A DNA stretch of 64,000 nucleotides from Monarcha castaneiventris obscurior (GCA_026261815.1 JAMPIT010000379.1:7142001-7206000), one strand, 5' to 3'. Counted from the stretch's first letter, positions 48,051 through 62,008 are shown. Notes: generated by a model not told the origin, from the letters alone. Translations and numbers: made by a program.

Positions 48051-51000
48051 TTTAGATCTACATTAGTCTTGTTCCTCATAGATGGTCTCCTTGTTCCTCA
48101 GTGTGGAACATTTTTCCTTGCTGATACTAGGAGCACAAATTTCAAATCCTTATACCATTATATTGTGTTTTTTAGACATGAAAATGCATAGGCAGATATA
48201 CTCCACCTGTTCCTCTTCTTCCTGTCTGGGCCTTATCTCGCATGACCCCCAAAAGGAGCATACTGCTTGTCCTCCCTCCACAGAGACTGACCAGTTCTGC
48301 TCATTCGGCACAATGGAATTTCTCTGCAGTCTTCCATATTTCATATCAAAACTCACTCTTTTGCCACTGTCTCAGCTACCTCTACTCTATTTAGCTACAG
48401 ACTTCTGAGCCCTTTCAAACTGCAAGCCCTCAAATACATGAAAGAAAACTCATTGGATGAGGTAAGGAAAATTCTCTAGGCTGAATACACAGTTTTTGCT
48501 TCACATAACCTGTATTATTAATATAATAAAAAGTTAAAAATATTTTTTGAGCTCTTGATTGGGCAGGTCCCCGATTGCTTTGGCTGAACACAATGACTGT
48601 CTTCTTTGCTGCAGAAAATGTTTATATTTCTGTTTTTGTTGTTCATGTTCATTTATCTGTGAGTAGAAGATAACAGGCAAATAGAATTGAAAAAAGGAAT
48701 GCAATGATAGGTTCTGAACTGCAGAATAGCCACAAGATTCAGCAAAGGTTTTCCAATTTTTTTTAAGGTGCTCTAGCAAAGTGGTTGCTTTTTGAAATCA
48801 ATTTCAGAGGCAGCTATTTCACCCCATTTACTTCCAATTTTTCAATAGATAAGAAGCTCAACTATTTGGCTGTACAGCAACTTGTGAAGTGTACTCTTTC
48901 ACATGACAGCACACAACTATTTACAGCACAAGTTTAATTATCAAACATCTGGTTTCCATAGCAACAGAAGGACATTTGCTATACAAAAATAACTTGCACA
49001 TTCGTTTCAAGGCTAATGCCTGTCTAAGATGCAAGCTTCCAAAGCTTGGGCTGAAACAGATCAAAGTTGTAGTGACGAATTACTATCTTTGCATATAACG
49101 TCACTCCAAAACCATCTAAAAAGTGGTGTCATTTCGAGGTTTGTTTTCAGTAAGAATTTTCTGTCTTTAAATCAAAGGTGGGATAAATAAATGTATAGAA
49201 AGAGTAGATTTCAGAAACGTCTCTTTTTGTTTGGCCAGTGGACAATTCCCTGTGAATGACAATTTGTGAGTTGTTTTCTAGTTATTAGTCCCCTATGGGG
49301 AACAAAAATTCAGTGAAAACCTTTTTTTTAAAGTTATACTCTAACTTTAGGCAGTCATTATCCAAGCAAAATTACTGTTAAAGTACTTTTATTCGGGGTT
49401 ATTTTTTTGCAACTGGAGGTTCAGTATCTGGATTGCTACTTTGCTGTGGCTTTTCATCAGTGATTGCTGTGGGGTGTATAGCCATAGAATACATTAAATG
49501 CAAATTCAGCAATTCTAAATTCAGTTCTAAGACCAGAAAAACACAGACTTGAGCCGCTCAGGCATTAACACTTATTTATAATACTAAATGATTGAAAAGG
49601 AAGGATTTAGTCCAAATAAACAAATTTCTCTGGTTTACACCATGTATTAGGTCATATTATATAACCAGAAGTGTCAGATAGCATCTTAGAATTCTATTCA
49701 GATATATAGTACACTTCCATAATGCTAACAAAAATTGGTCTTTCTCAGAATGATATCAGTTGGTTGTAATAACTGTATTTAGGATTTCAGCACTTGGACT
49801 CATGTTATGTTTATACCTAATAAACTTCTCTTCCTCTTTGATTAATACAAGACTGTTTTGGTGGTGGTACTGTAGCAATAGTTTAACTCCACTTTCTTAT
49901 CCACTCTTCCGTGTTACCCTTACCTGAGCACAGAAAAATGTCAGATTTTAACATTTGCTCTGATGTTCAACATGTCCACACTCTAATGATCAGAGTAGAA
50001 AAATTAGTCGTAGATTGCATTCCTTTCATGGAGAAAACTTAGCTGGCTGATGTCTCCTGTTCAAGCTTTCTTTTGTACATTGTGTATTTGAGCAAGGAGG
50101 GCAGGAGTGTGAAATGAAATGTCTTCACTTTGCATCAACAGATTCAGATAATTTTAGCTGCTGAAAGTTTGATGTAAGGGAAACAGTATTAAAGTTCTAA
50201 AATGTTTAGTACATTGCAGGCTAAAAGTAACATCTTTGAAGGCATCCAGAAATGAACTGGAAATGACCCTGTTGGTGGTAGAGTAAAACATTCTCCTTGA
50301 TATGCAAAGAAACAGCCATCTTTTACACCTTGTGAAATAGATGGCAAAGGTCTACAGGCTCCTGGAGCAGTTTTTAAAAATTCATGTTAGAAGAAGGAAA
50401 ATATGCTTCACATAGCAGTAATTGCAGCTGAAAAACTAACAACCGTTGTTTCTTTACTAAGCAGAAATACACCTTACAATGGGATACTGAGATGAATCAT
50501 AAATCAAGAAATTGTGTTGTGAGCGAAAACTCAGACCCTTGAAGTTTTGAATTGTTTCAGAAACAATATTTCACTCATCAGTTTTACAAGAAATCCTCTT
50601 CATAACAGACAAAGGAGCAAAAATGTGACATCTGAGTACTAAGTACTGTATCTATCCATCCACCAAGGCAGCTAATATCACTGCTCTTCTGAATGGTAAC
50701 AGTGCCTGGGCCTGGCTGGGATGAGTCTCAGGCAACAATGTCCATTCCATCTGCAGCCTTCACTGGATAGGAATGAGCTGACTGTCCTTGCTGCCTTTTC
50801 CGATGAAATGGATTTGTAGAGCTGAATGTCAGTTGCCTAGCTCCCACAGCTGATGACAAAGATCAGAAGGGACAAGTAGCAAAAATAGAGATTATTTAGA
50901 AGGTTGAAGTGTATGGCAAACTCTTGTCTATTAGAGATATTCCAGAGCTTTAAAATTCAAAAGTCTCAATCTTTTGAGAGAGAATGAGACAAACTGGAAA

Positions 51001-52135
51001 TTATATAGGACAGAATTATTCTCATGATAATAGTTTAATGGAAATGGAAAAGTAAATCAACCATTCTTCTCATGAAGGGAAGATTGAATCAGTGGATTAA
51101 CTTCTAAATGCTGAAACTTAACCAAATTTAACTGGAAAGGGAAGTAAGATGATTATGCATTTGTTTATATGCTTCACACATTCTTTTTGAGACCAGCGTG
51201 ACATTTATGATATGCTATTTTGTAAGTTAATGGCATGCTGTTTTTAATATGTTGGCGTTTTGTAATAATTGTAGCAATTGGACAAATCTCTAGTTAATGT
51301 TTTTTCCATTTCCATAAATAGTTCATTAAAATGGCTTTATTAGGGTTATACCCCTGCCCAGTTGGTTTGTTCCATACACTACAGGTTTCCCCACTGTTTC
51401 CCCTCTAACAGATAGAATCCGCCCTGTAATTATTTTGTATGATGGAGTGAGATACTAAAATTTGGATTTCCATCCTTCCTACACAATCAGTTCTCCAGGT
51501 CACATTTTACAGCACCGTTATTTTTTCTATCACTCATTTCTACTAGATATCAAAGCTTCTTTTTAATTTACTGATCCTAGCTTAAATTTCTCCTTTTTCT
51601 TGTTTTTGTTGTTGTTTCTAATGAGCCTGATGCCACCAAGATTAAAAGGGGCTTAAAAAAAACCAAGCTGTAAAACAGCTTTGATCTCCTAAGGTGAAGC
51701 ATATTTTTGTCCGAGACTTTTTCCTCTGAGGCATGTTAGCATTTGAATTGATCTGGAGGGAAAACAAAAAAGAAAAACAGGTGGGTGAGAAAATGAAGAA
51801 AATGTCTGAACCTTTAATGAAAATTAGACCTGCTTGCTTTTGGCTTGTGTTACCAGCTCTTGCCTACATTTTATTTAAAACGTATAAAGAATTCAGACCT
51901 CCGTTCTACCAAATTCATTGAAGAAAAGAAGCTAATTTCCTGAGAAATGGAATAAGAATTTGGCATGCCAAAGCTTTTTTTTCTCTTTGATATATGAAAA
52001 CTTTCCTTTAATTGGGCTATTCTCAAGATTGCACATTAATTAAAAATTAAAGAAAGGAATGAATTCTGCATTGGATACAGATCCAAACAATTTCCTGGTT
52101 TTTTAGAGACTAGTTAAAAGCTTTAAATTGTTTAA
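48051..52135. other. Unique AT-rich intergenic DNA
   Basis: No supported gene. A good RFX-type X-box at 48952-48965 is listed separately. The 108-codon frame at 48082-48408 and the 62-codon frame at 51733-51921 show no recognisable domain. Confidence 0.6.
48952..48965. promoter_or_regulatory. RFX-type X-box motif
   Basis: GTTTCCATAGCAAC closely fits the bipartite X-box GTNNCC-(N2)-RGNAAC bound by RFX transcription factors, with both half-sites complete and the usual 2-bp spacing. Motif match is seen directly; binding is inference. No promoter or gene start is visible next to it, so a distal enhancer role would be the likeliest function, if any. Confidence 0.55.
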
Positions 52136-52140
52136 ACAGT
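52136..52140. repeat. Left target-site duplication of ERVL-type LTR
   Basis: ACAGT immediately precedes the LTR and recurs at 52826-52830. Five bases is the duplication length usual for ERVL elements. Confidence 0.88.
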
Positions 52141-52825
52141 TGTCTTGGGGTGACTTTATGATGCTGTACCCCCTATTGCCTGCTCTATGCCAGACATGAA
52201 TCCTGTGCCTTTCCATGTCTTTAAGCTGGGTCTGAGAGAAAGTGAAAAAAAAGGGCCGAGTGGTTTTGTGTTCAAGGACACACACACTCCCCTGTGTTCC
52301 TGCTGCTACAGAGCTGAGAAGAGCACCTTCCTGCTTTCAGCCAGCTTTCAGCTCTGTTTCTCAGGAGAGAGATGGAGAGTTAAACTTCTTTGCTTTTTAG
52401 CTAGCCTGCTAGCTGAGGCAGGAAAGTTTCTTTTTCCCTGGGACTTTGGCTTCTTTTTCTTCTCTTCTGGACTGTTCAGCAACACCAGAACATCACCGGG
52501 AGGCCCCACAACGTGGCCCAGAGGGGCCCATGCCAAACCCCAGCTCTGGAGAGGGCAGAGCCACATCCACAGAAAGGACTCTGAAATCTACCCAGATTTC
52601 CTCTCCACAGCAAGAGCTTTTATTATTTAACATTATTCATTCTTCTTTATTATTTTTTTTTCTGTGCCTGTGTGCAATTTGCTTGTTAATTAGATAGGGG
52701 TTTTTTCACTTTCCTCCAAGGAATTTCTTTCTGAACCTGGTGGGGGAGGGGCTGCTGAAATCTGCCTTCTAACAGATGGATGCTCATTTCGGACATTTTT
52801 CTCCAATTTGTCTCAAACCAAGACA
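52141..52825 (+). mobile_element. Complete ERVL-type solo LTR
   Basis: The 685-bp segment begins TGTCTTGG and ends CCAAGACA, a perfect 8-bp terminal inverted repeat, and is bracketed by the 5-bp duplication ACAGT. The internal text (GACTTTATGATGCTGTACCC near the start, GCTGAGAAGAGCACCTTCCT, CAGCAACACCAGAACATCAC, GAACCTGGTGGGGGAGGGGC toward the end) matches an avian ERVL-type LTR I remember in this orientation. There is no internal viral sequence beside it. A 147-codon frame at 52187-52630 lies wholly inside the LTR and is not considered a gene. The intact duplication suggests moderate age at most. Confidence 0.92.
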
Positions 52826-52830
52826 ACAGT
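52826..52830. repeat. Right target-site duplication of ERVL-type LTR
   Basis: ACAGT, identical to 52136-52140, directly follows the ACA end. Confidence 0.88.
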
Positions 52831-55800
52831 CCTTAATGCCACATAGCAACCTAAATCGAAGAATGGAAGAAGACATTCTAGAGATTGTGTACACATGGAC
52901 TCAGATTAGTTGCTATCCTAAAGAGCTTACTACCAAAATTTAGCCAAGGACCAGAAGGCAACGTCAAACAAAAAATCCTGAGTGATAAACTGCCAAGGTC
53001 AGTGAGCTACGAGGTTTGGTATAAGGAATAGCTTGGGTCACAATATGCCAGTTTCAAAGTCATTGTCAGTTGCTCTGTTTTCAATTTTGGGAAAAACAAG
53101 ATTTAAGAAAGGGTTTTTGAAAAATCACTGCTTGTCTTTCCGAAGGACTCTGGGGAAGAGGGATTGTTGGGTTCTTTGCTTACTTGTTTGTTTTGCATTG
53201 TCAGAAATTCTTCTATATGGAAGATGACAATTTTTACATGCTTAAAAGGACAGAAAGGCTTGGTATTATGTTAATCATTTATCACAGCTTTATTTTCATT
53301 GTTGATAGTAATTATTTATAAAAGCACAAATGGAATTAGGCATCTGACTGTCCTTTATGCCTTTGGAAGTCTCCCCCTCTGTACATAATTTAGTGCAAAA
53401 CAATTAATATTTCTCAGTTTTGTTTAGAATTTAGACTTGGTATGCCTTTTGGTGTAGACATAAAATTGCTCTACGAGGAAAGGGCTGTTAGTTTTCTGAT
53501 TCTTTTTCTTTTTTGTCAGAGATTAAAATAATATTTTTCATTTCTTAGAGAGGATAAATAAAGATTTTTATTTTAGTTCTGTGGCAAATAGTGCTGTGTT
53601 AGTATAACAGCATTGCATTTTCCCCCTCACCTCAAGGTGACTCTAGGTGTTCTTCTCAAAATTTGGACCTGTCAAGTTTACACAACATCAGTGCATCTCA
53701 CAATGAAAGGGGAATCCCCTCACAGGCTGCACTTAGAGCTAGTAACAAATGGGGTTTATGTTTCTCACTGTCACTTGCTAGGCTACAGTTTTCCTGCTCT
53801 TTTCACATGACACCATCCTTGCGAAGTTTCAAAATCCTCCAAATTTGGACTGGGAAATTGTGCAAGCTTGACCAACTCTGATGATTCATAATATTGCTCA
53901 TGTTGTAATAAAATAAGTTCTGACACATTTCCAGAAAGAAAAAATCAATGTCAGAGACACAAATCAGTGTACAATTGCATTACTGGTCTTTGTGGTTGTA
54001 GAGCCTAAAAAAAAGTCTGAAAAACAAGAAAAGTTCACCTCTCAAAGCCGTTCCTTCTTAAAATTACAGGTCTCAGGAGCCTAAATCATGACACTCTAAT
54101 GCCCTGATATTGATTAATTTCTTATTGACCTCAGGGCCCTCTCAATGCCCTCTGGATGAGGCAAGGAAAGAGGAGGCAGACGACTGACAAGGGCTGTCAT
54201 CTATTACTGCACAAACATGGAAGAAGTCTCACCATTTTTCAGGAAGATCTGTAATGGGAAAAGTTGGGATCGGGTGTATACTACTCACATCGAAGGGAAT
54301 AAAGGCTCTTGATTTTCCTTTCCTAAGGTGCACTAACAGAGGTCTCAGGAAATTTCTTTGTTTGGAGAAGATGCTGATTAGAACTGTGTATCAATGCTGT
54401 GTTCAGCTGGACTCATGCCATCTCTGTTTCACTAATTAAAATAAGCTTGTTATGAGCAGAGAATTTAAAAAATGTGAAAGCCATGTTGAAGAAAGAATTG
54501 GACAGCTTATTAGAGATGAGAACACAGATCCAGGTTTTGTCAGAGGCTGAGGGATTTTCACATGTAAAGTTCTCCAAATGTGATGCTTTGCTGAGATTGC
54601 CTTATCTAAGAAATGCTCATTTATCAGAGATGTAGGCAGATACATTTTAGCTCTGTAGCTGAATAAGCATTTGTTTTTCTCTCCTAATTCAAATAAAAGC
54701 ATAACTTAAAGATGAATCAAGCAAATACGTAGAAGAGCTTTTATGCAACTGCCAAATAGCAATTTAATTTTATAACAACCAGCAGAGAGCAGTGCTACTT
54801 TGCAGTCCAAATGTGATCACATTACAATCTTGAAAGCTTTTTCAGCAGAAACTTAGCAACATTATATCTAAAGCCTTTTAAATATCTGTCTTTGTACAAG
54901 TTATGATCTTATGTCAGCTATGAACTTCCAGTAGTTTTCTCTGAAATTAATCAGGAGTAACTGGAAACACTTTGACAAATAGGGGAAAGAAATTTCATAT
55001 CTCTTCCTAGAATTCTTTTTTCATAACAAATATATGCAAATTTCTCCTTATTCATTTAAATATTTTATTAAACTGCTGTAGGAAGTAAAAACAAAAAAAA
55101 CCAAAACAGTCAAAAAACTCAATTGCCAATATGAATTAAGCAGTAAATAAGTACAACAGATCTCATACCTGCTTCGCAACACTGCTAGTGCTGGAAATTT
55201 CTTAGTGCTCCCACCATTTGGATGCAGTGAGAACACCTGAAGCTACATCATGAAATGGGGAGACTCATAACTGGTGAAAGACGAAAAAATGCTTCCTTAG
55301 AAAAAGAGAGATCATTCATGGCAAACGTCTTTCCTTCATTCCTGCGTCGTGTTGTGGTGGAGGCAGATAGGATTCATCAGGCATCCATGTAACGACATAG
55401 CTTTTTTGAGATACATTTGTCCAGAAAGTTATGGATTATCTGGATAAAATTGTAAAAGGTGAAGACCAGCAGGTGTGGTCTTTACAGAATCCTGCATACA
55501 GAATCTAAATCTGAAGCAGTACCATAATTCTAGCCAGTATAAATGGGCATGAATAACAGGTTGCCAATCTGCCTGAACAGATTAAAAGCACTGTGTTATT
55601 AATCATATCTACTTCTTGGGAAGTCAAATTCCCAGCCGAACAGCTGAAACTTATTTTTTCATCTCTTTTTTTTTTTTTTATATTTCACTCCTGTAAAACT
55701 TGAAGAGGATTAGATTTTTCAAAGAGTGGATTGGAATTTTTTTCTAAGAATATTTTTAAAACATTTGTATGTACATTTGTACAACATTTGTAACTTGCCA

Positions 55801-57328
55801 TCATGTTATGATTCACAGGACTCTTTTACTGTTGTGCTTATTTTCTTCTTGGGCCATACCAAGGTACTGAGGAGACTTTTCATCCCAAAACAGTATCTAA
55901 GAATATCATGAATATTGTTATATATTCCTAGTGACAACATAATTGATTAAAAAAAAAAAAAAGGATGAAATATCAAGCTTGTGTTACAGCTTTTAATCTG
56001 ACTCCTGACTGTGAATGAGCAATGGAAAATCCTTTAGTCACAAAGGGATGTACCTTAAGTAGGCTGAAATCATCTTTACCACTTGTCACATCCAAATCTG
56101 TGTGACTTCAGCATTCACGTCAGTGCTCTGAGCACACCAGAAATCCAGTGATTTCTCACTCTTTAGCTTGTCCTTAAAACAATTTAGTAATTTGTGGCAT
56201 CCAGGGCACCAAAAAGGAATATGCAGATGGTCACATAAAGATAATCCCAAAGGATTATCAAACTAGAAATTAACTACTTGGCATCCCCACTGTAAAAGGA
56301 ATGTTAAACTGAAGGCTGGACTATAACTCATGCCTCCTGTTGGCTTAGCCAATGCAGACTTGGAGGTCTCCGAGTTCAGGTCAGAAGTTCTTTTATGCAC
56401 CTGGTTATAAGTTAAGTCTTCAGCAAAGGCACGCTTTCACAGCTGAATCTTGCAGGCAGTAAATGTATGGTTATAGCAAGTTTACCATTACTAATGGATG
56501 CAGAGCTAGGTTCTTTGGGGGCTACTTACATCCACAAAGGACCTTTGTATGAATTACTATCAAGCCTGTCACATTTTGCTTTTGTATCATTGTGTGGTTG
56601 CCAGTAAATCTTAATATCTTATTAAGCATAAAGCTTCCTTTAGAATTGAAAAGTGCTTCAGGGAGGTGCATGTTTTCATGTAATAGCAGCAATTTTTTTT
56701 GTCCTCATGATTTGGTATACAGAGCTATATAATGAAGGTTGGAAAAGTGAAAAGAGAATTGTATTTGTAAACAAGCAACAGGCACATCTTTTATAAAAAA
56801 CGTGCTAATACCCTCTAAATGGAGAATGGCCAAACAAGGTATTTCTGTGTAAATGATTCATTAAAACTACCAATGGTAAAGCCTTAGTAACAGTTAAAAA
56901 AACATAACAGTGAAGTACTTCAAAGAGAAACATATAACATTTGGGTTAGATGTCTATTGCCTGACAGTATGTGATGTGCAACTAGAGATGTCAAATCTCT
57001 GAATAGAGCAACTGTTAAATCATTTGCCATGTGATCTGTTATGTTAATGGCTGGCTGATAAAAAGTTGTGGGCTTTTTTTAATTTTAGATTATCTCAGAT
57101 ACATTGATGCCATTTTTTAAATTTTTTGTGAAAACTATAGATATATATAATGCAGTTCTGAATTGCACTATGAAGTGAAAGATAAGTAATGATAGCAGCA
57201 GGAACACAGTGGTGCAAAGACAGGGTAAGCCAAGGTCAGTTGTAGTCACTGCCCTGCAGCTGCAAACCTTTTCAGAAAGGGAATGGATCAAGCAAGATGA
57301 TGAGTCATAAAGCTGTAAGGAAAGGGGG

Positions 57329-57343
57329 AAAAAAAAAAAAAAA
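57329..57343. repeat. Poly(A) tract, A15
   Basis: Uninterrupted run of 15 A within a purine-rich patch (AAAGGGGG before, GGAAAAG after). Confidence 0.85.
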
Positions 57344-59637
57344 GGAAAAGTAACATCCTCAGGCATATAGCTTGCTGCTACAAGCTTATCAGTGAAACTT
57401 AAGCTGCATTCTGAGCCTGACCTGGGTGTTACATTGGATTCCACTCTCTTTGCCAATAAAGTGGGCATGAAGGCCTTACAGATGCCTTTTTCAAATGTTT
57501 AAAATGTTCTGCAGACATAAAACAAATGAGATTTGTCCTCCCGGCATATCTGCTGTAGCCACGAGTCTATAGTTTCGATGATCCTTCTTTTGTTGTAAAA
57601 AAAAAAAATAATTCACAGCAAGACTATTAACTTAATCATGTCTGAGAACCTGAAATGTGACAATTGCTATTTAAGCTGACCAGAGAAACATGCTCCATGT
57701 TTCTGTAATATCTGTGATGCTGCTCTACTGCAGAAGGGCAGCTGCACAACAGGAAATGTTTGATTTTCCAGTTGTTTGGCCTTGTAGTCATGTAAATACC
57801 ATTCAAAATTTCAGTTATTTTAACACTCCTGACACTTTCTGATGACAATTTCTGTGACCTTAGTGTAAAGAACTGTACTTTTAAGATTTCTCTCATGTAA
57901 TGAGGCAAGCAATGTCCGTGGTAGGTCAGAAATGGCTTTGCATGAGTGTGCCCTACGTTGTTGAATTTGTTTCTGTGTTTAGCTGCTTTGTATCTCTGGG
58001 GAAGTATTTTTATTTGAATGTAAAGGACTTTTTGAAAATTCTACCATACACATAATTTTAATGGTTACTGTTGCTCAGTTGTAACTCAATCAACTTCTCA
58101 GTGAAAGGAAACTCTCACAATGACCACATTCTCTAGGAACCATTGGAGAAGGTCAATGAAATCAGAAGCTGGCTGAAAAAAAGTAAACAGGAAGATGATT
58201 TCCTCAGATTCATGGACACGCAGTCTGAGGGCACCATGTCCCTCTGATTCATTCATTCTGTAGTACCAGGTGTTGACACATAAACAGCAGGGCAGAAAAT
58301 CCTCTGATATTGATGGAAGTGGAGAAGCAAAGTTTTTCTGTGATTTTCTATTTCAAATTTTTGAAGCAAATTTTAAGACTTGGCTTCTCCAGGATTGCTC
58401 TATGAGACGGGAATTGATTTTCTGAAGAACTTTGACCCTGCAAGTATTAAACTTCATAGCAAGTCTCTTACATGTCCATGGCAATTTAAGTCCACACATT
58501 CCAGGGTGATGGAAAGACATGTAGCTTTGCTTAGTACTTTTTTCTTGCTATTCACATAAAATTTACCAGAATTCTTGCAACTTTGTAACTTTTTTCTCTT
58601 TAGCTTCCTCTTTTCCAAATTTCCATGGTCTTCTTTGAATTATCTGCAGGGCCTGGAAATAATCATACCTAAATCAGAATGTTTTTGAAAAGAGAAGAAT
58701 TGATTAGGTCAGATGCAATGGGAATAAATGTTTTCTTCAGAATAAACCAAGCCTTCTGAAAAGGCTTAGGATGCTAATGGAAGTGGCCCTCATGGAGCAT
58801 TGTAAGTAAGAAGGATTTAAGTGTTTTGAGACAGCCAGGTTGAAACAACCTGAATCAGTTGTTCCTCACAACACACCCAGCTGCATTTTTTGTTTTTTCT
58901 ACTGTGGAATGATAGTTGTTCAGCTAAAGAAAGCTGCATTACAAATTATGTGACAAGTCTCTGGACTCAACCCCTCTCAAATTTAGCTGTCTAAACTATA
59001 CATACCTAGACTGAGCCTAGTTAGTTGCCTTAGTTACTTCTTTAGTCAAATGAAATATGTATACTGTTTCAGAGGGCAGTTCCTCTGCTCTGTCTGAGGA
59101 AATCAGATTAATGGTTTAGACTGGATGCCTACTGTTTGGGTATCTCAAGTTTGGCTAAGTAAATTCAACTATTATTATAAAATGATGAAAGGAGGGGGAG
59201 AACAGGGGGCCCAAGCCCTTAGCTCCACAAGGTATGCAAAGTTTAAAGGAGAGTGAGGTGCATAAGTTAGGATGAAAGACCAATACCATCAAACCATTGA
59301 TTATGATATACATCCCTGAAGAGTGATTATTCTTTGATTGGGTTTTAGACTGGGATTCTTACTGTGCCTTTCTCCTCACCATACTTCTAGCTGTCATTAA
59401 CTCTTTCCACTTCTTTTCTCAGCCTTCTCTGTCCTAAACCAACTTCTTTTGGACTTGCTCCTCTCATTTCTCCCCTGTACCCAAAACCAACAAAGTTCTT
59501 GAGAGGTTGTTTCACCTTTGTATCCCTGTACTTTGGGTTGGCAGCTTCATTTTCACCATAGGTCTGCATGGTAATTAAGATCACCCTTTATTTAGACTTA
59601 CAGCTTTCTCCTGTAAAATAAAATGCAGTAAGGTTGG

Positions 59638-59654
59638 TTTTTTTTTTTTTTTTT
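59638..59654. repeat. Poly(T) tract, T17
   Basis: Uninterrupted run of 17 T. On the minus strand it would be a poly(A) tail, but no retrocopy or target duplication is recognised beside it. Confidence 0.85.
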
Positions 59655-59937
59655 GCTGTGCAAACATCTTTCGTCATAACATTATGAAGGGTCTAGTGTG
59701 CTGTAATTGATTCAGCAAAAGATTATAATGTATCCACAACCAAACCTTAAGTAAGAAACTTGGGTGTTTCTATTTTTGAAACACTGTTCGCCAGAGAATA
59801 ATTCTTCAACATTGTATACATTGTATATATTGAATACTGAGTTGATAAGAGAATTTGGCCTGCATTGGTTTCATTTTCGCATTTAACATACAAAAAATGT
59901 GCCTTGTCTACATGAGATAAAATAAAACAAAAACTTT

Positions 59938-59960
59938 AAATAAATAAAATAAATAAATTT
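59938..59960. repeat. TAAA-rich simple repeat
   Basis: Imperfect run of AAAT/TAAA tetramers in very AT-rich DNA. Confidence 0.7.
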
Positions 59961-62008
59961 TGCATGCCAACAATATAACAAATAAATCAAACAGCCAGTC
60001 TCCTGTCTGTATATGTACAAAAAGTTCTAAATTAAATTACTGCTTGAATATCTGTTTTGGTAAAAGATGACAAATAAAATTATATCTCTAAAGGGCTGAA
60101 AATGCCTTTCAAAGTTATCTGAATTCAGATATACGAAATACTTTCTCTTTATTTGACTTCTTTTCAATATTTAAGTCATAGTTAAAATGGTTAAAAGCTA
60201 AATATTGTGTATTAGAATGATAAAAATAAAATTTTTCTAATTAATGATATTTGAAAGTTGCTATGAATTAAAAATGGAATGGACTTTTAGTTTTTAATTT
60301 TGGGTCTAATTCAAGGCAGAATAGGTGTAAATAATTTTTTCTGTACTGTATAACTCTCTCATGAAATTCTACTAAAATCTTTATATTAACAATTAAAGTT
60401 CTTTTATTAATTAAACTGTCATTCTTGTGTTGTGCAGTGGGTAAAGTGTATTAGGTATGGTACCTAAGAGCTGTAAATGAAATGCTTTAATTGATTTTGT
60501 AGGTTTATTACATTAGTAAACCACATACTAAACAAAGAATGCCAAGATAACATTTGGCACATGGATAAAACAGATATTATTGCCCATAGCCTTCCACTTG
60601 TTGTGTCCTTTGAACACAATAAGGATTCAGAGAATTGAGAACTGATATTTTGTATTTTGCATAAACTCAATCTGCTTGGAACCAAGTAATTTTTAGTATA
60701 AACATCTGTATCTAATGATTTAGACGTATTGCAATTCAACCTTTGTAAAATTGGTTTCTCTCTTGCTTACATATTTTTCTTACTTGTACTTGTCTATAAT
60801 AAATTTCCCAATTTATCTAAAGTATCAGTTATTCTATGATACAATGGTAATTGAAATGACTCTCTAGCATATTACGAGCATGGACTGCTGGTGTTCATTT
60901 TATATTTATGAAAGGACTCCTGATACCCCCTTCTCCACCCCACACATTCTTGTGTATATATTATTAGCTGATACCTTAATAAAGATAGACTGCTGTAAGA
61001 GGCAAATTAACTCCCTGTGGGTCTGGCTCTATAAGTCTGCATGCTGTGCAAGAAGCTCTTGGTTTGGGGAGACTGGGTCTGTTCTTTTGAGAGCCACTGA
61101 AAAATTACAGCTAAAAGAGAAGGAGAGGTACACAGGCAATGTTTACTCATTGAGAAGCTTCAGAGTTGGTGTCAGTGTGAGGGTGCATGAAAAAATCCAG
61201 GAGACTTGGGTTAGTACCGGTGACTTGGGGAAGTATATGGGTGATGTTCTGGGTGGCTGTTTGGACTGCCTAATTGAAGACTGAAGTTAGGATTTTCATG
61301 ATGGCCTTCTCCAAAATGCTCCCAGCTCCAGGGCATGAGGCAAGGCAGGCAGGCAAGGATCCAGAGTTGTGGTACATAGGTAAGATCACAATGTAGCAAT
61401 GACAGGTATTTCAGGACATTAGGAACTGAGAAACTTCTTGAGACAGAAGGAACCCATAAAGGAAGGACAGACTTTATTTTGATCAAGGTGGAGACGGACT
61501 GCTGCCTATGAAAATTAAGAAGGTCATGCAAGATTATTTAAACTAGGAACTGGGAAAATGTTGACAAGCATGGAGAAGCACCTCTTTTGGATTGATTCAA
61601 TTGGGCAGTATAACCTGAATGATATGCATCATACCTCTGAAAAGGCCGGAAGGGTTATAAACAGAAATAGAGAAGGCAAGTCAGTTTCCCTAAAATGTCA
61701 GCTGACTAGTCTGGGAAAGCTAAACCAAGGGCAAAACTAAAAAAAGCTGCCTTCTACAACAATACTAGAAGCCTTTAAAACAATTTTTTGGTAACAAACA
61801 GCAACCCTGACATAATAGACATCTCAGAGGCCTGGTGAAAGGATAATTAACAGGATACAGTGTTGCCAGGCTACAAGGTTTGAAGGATGACAGAATGAAA
61901 TGTACAGGTGAGGGCAACCTATGTGAAGAAAAATACAAAGTTTAACAGCATAAAAATCTCATGAGAAAAGAGAAACACTATGGAATCCTGTGTGGAAATC
62001 TGATACTC

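Larger units (their letters stand above)
52831..61289. other. Unique AT-rich intergenic DNA
   Basis: No supported gene or transposon over about 8.5 kb. Homopolymers at 55666-55679 (T14), 57329-57343 (A15) and 59638-59654 (T17) and a TAAA-rich patch at 59938-59960 are the only repeats seen. The 127-codon minus frame (57468-57085) and 134-codon plus frame (60880-61284) show no recognisable domain; the second ends as the CR1-derived region begins. Confidence 0.55.

Noticed and set aside
52187..52630. 147-codon plus-strand open frame
   Set aside because: It lies wholly inside the ERVL-type solo LTR (52141-52825), which is non-coding regulatory sequence.
57085..57468. 127-codon minus-strand open frame
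   Set aside because: The middle translates a poly(A)/poly(T) tract into a phenylalanine run; no domain is recognisable.
60880..61284. 134-codon plus-strand open frame
   Set aside because: No recognisable domain or conserved motif. Its length is within what chance allows in 64 kb, and it abuts the CR1-derived region.
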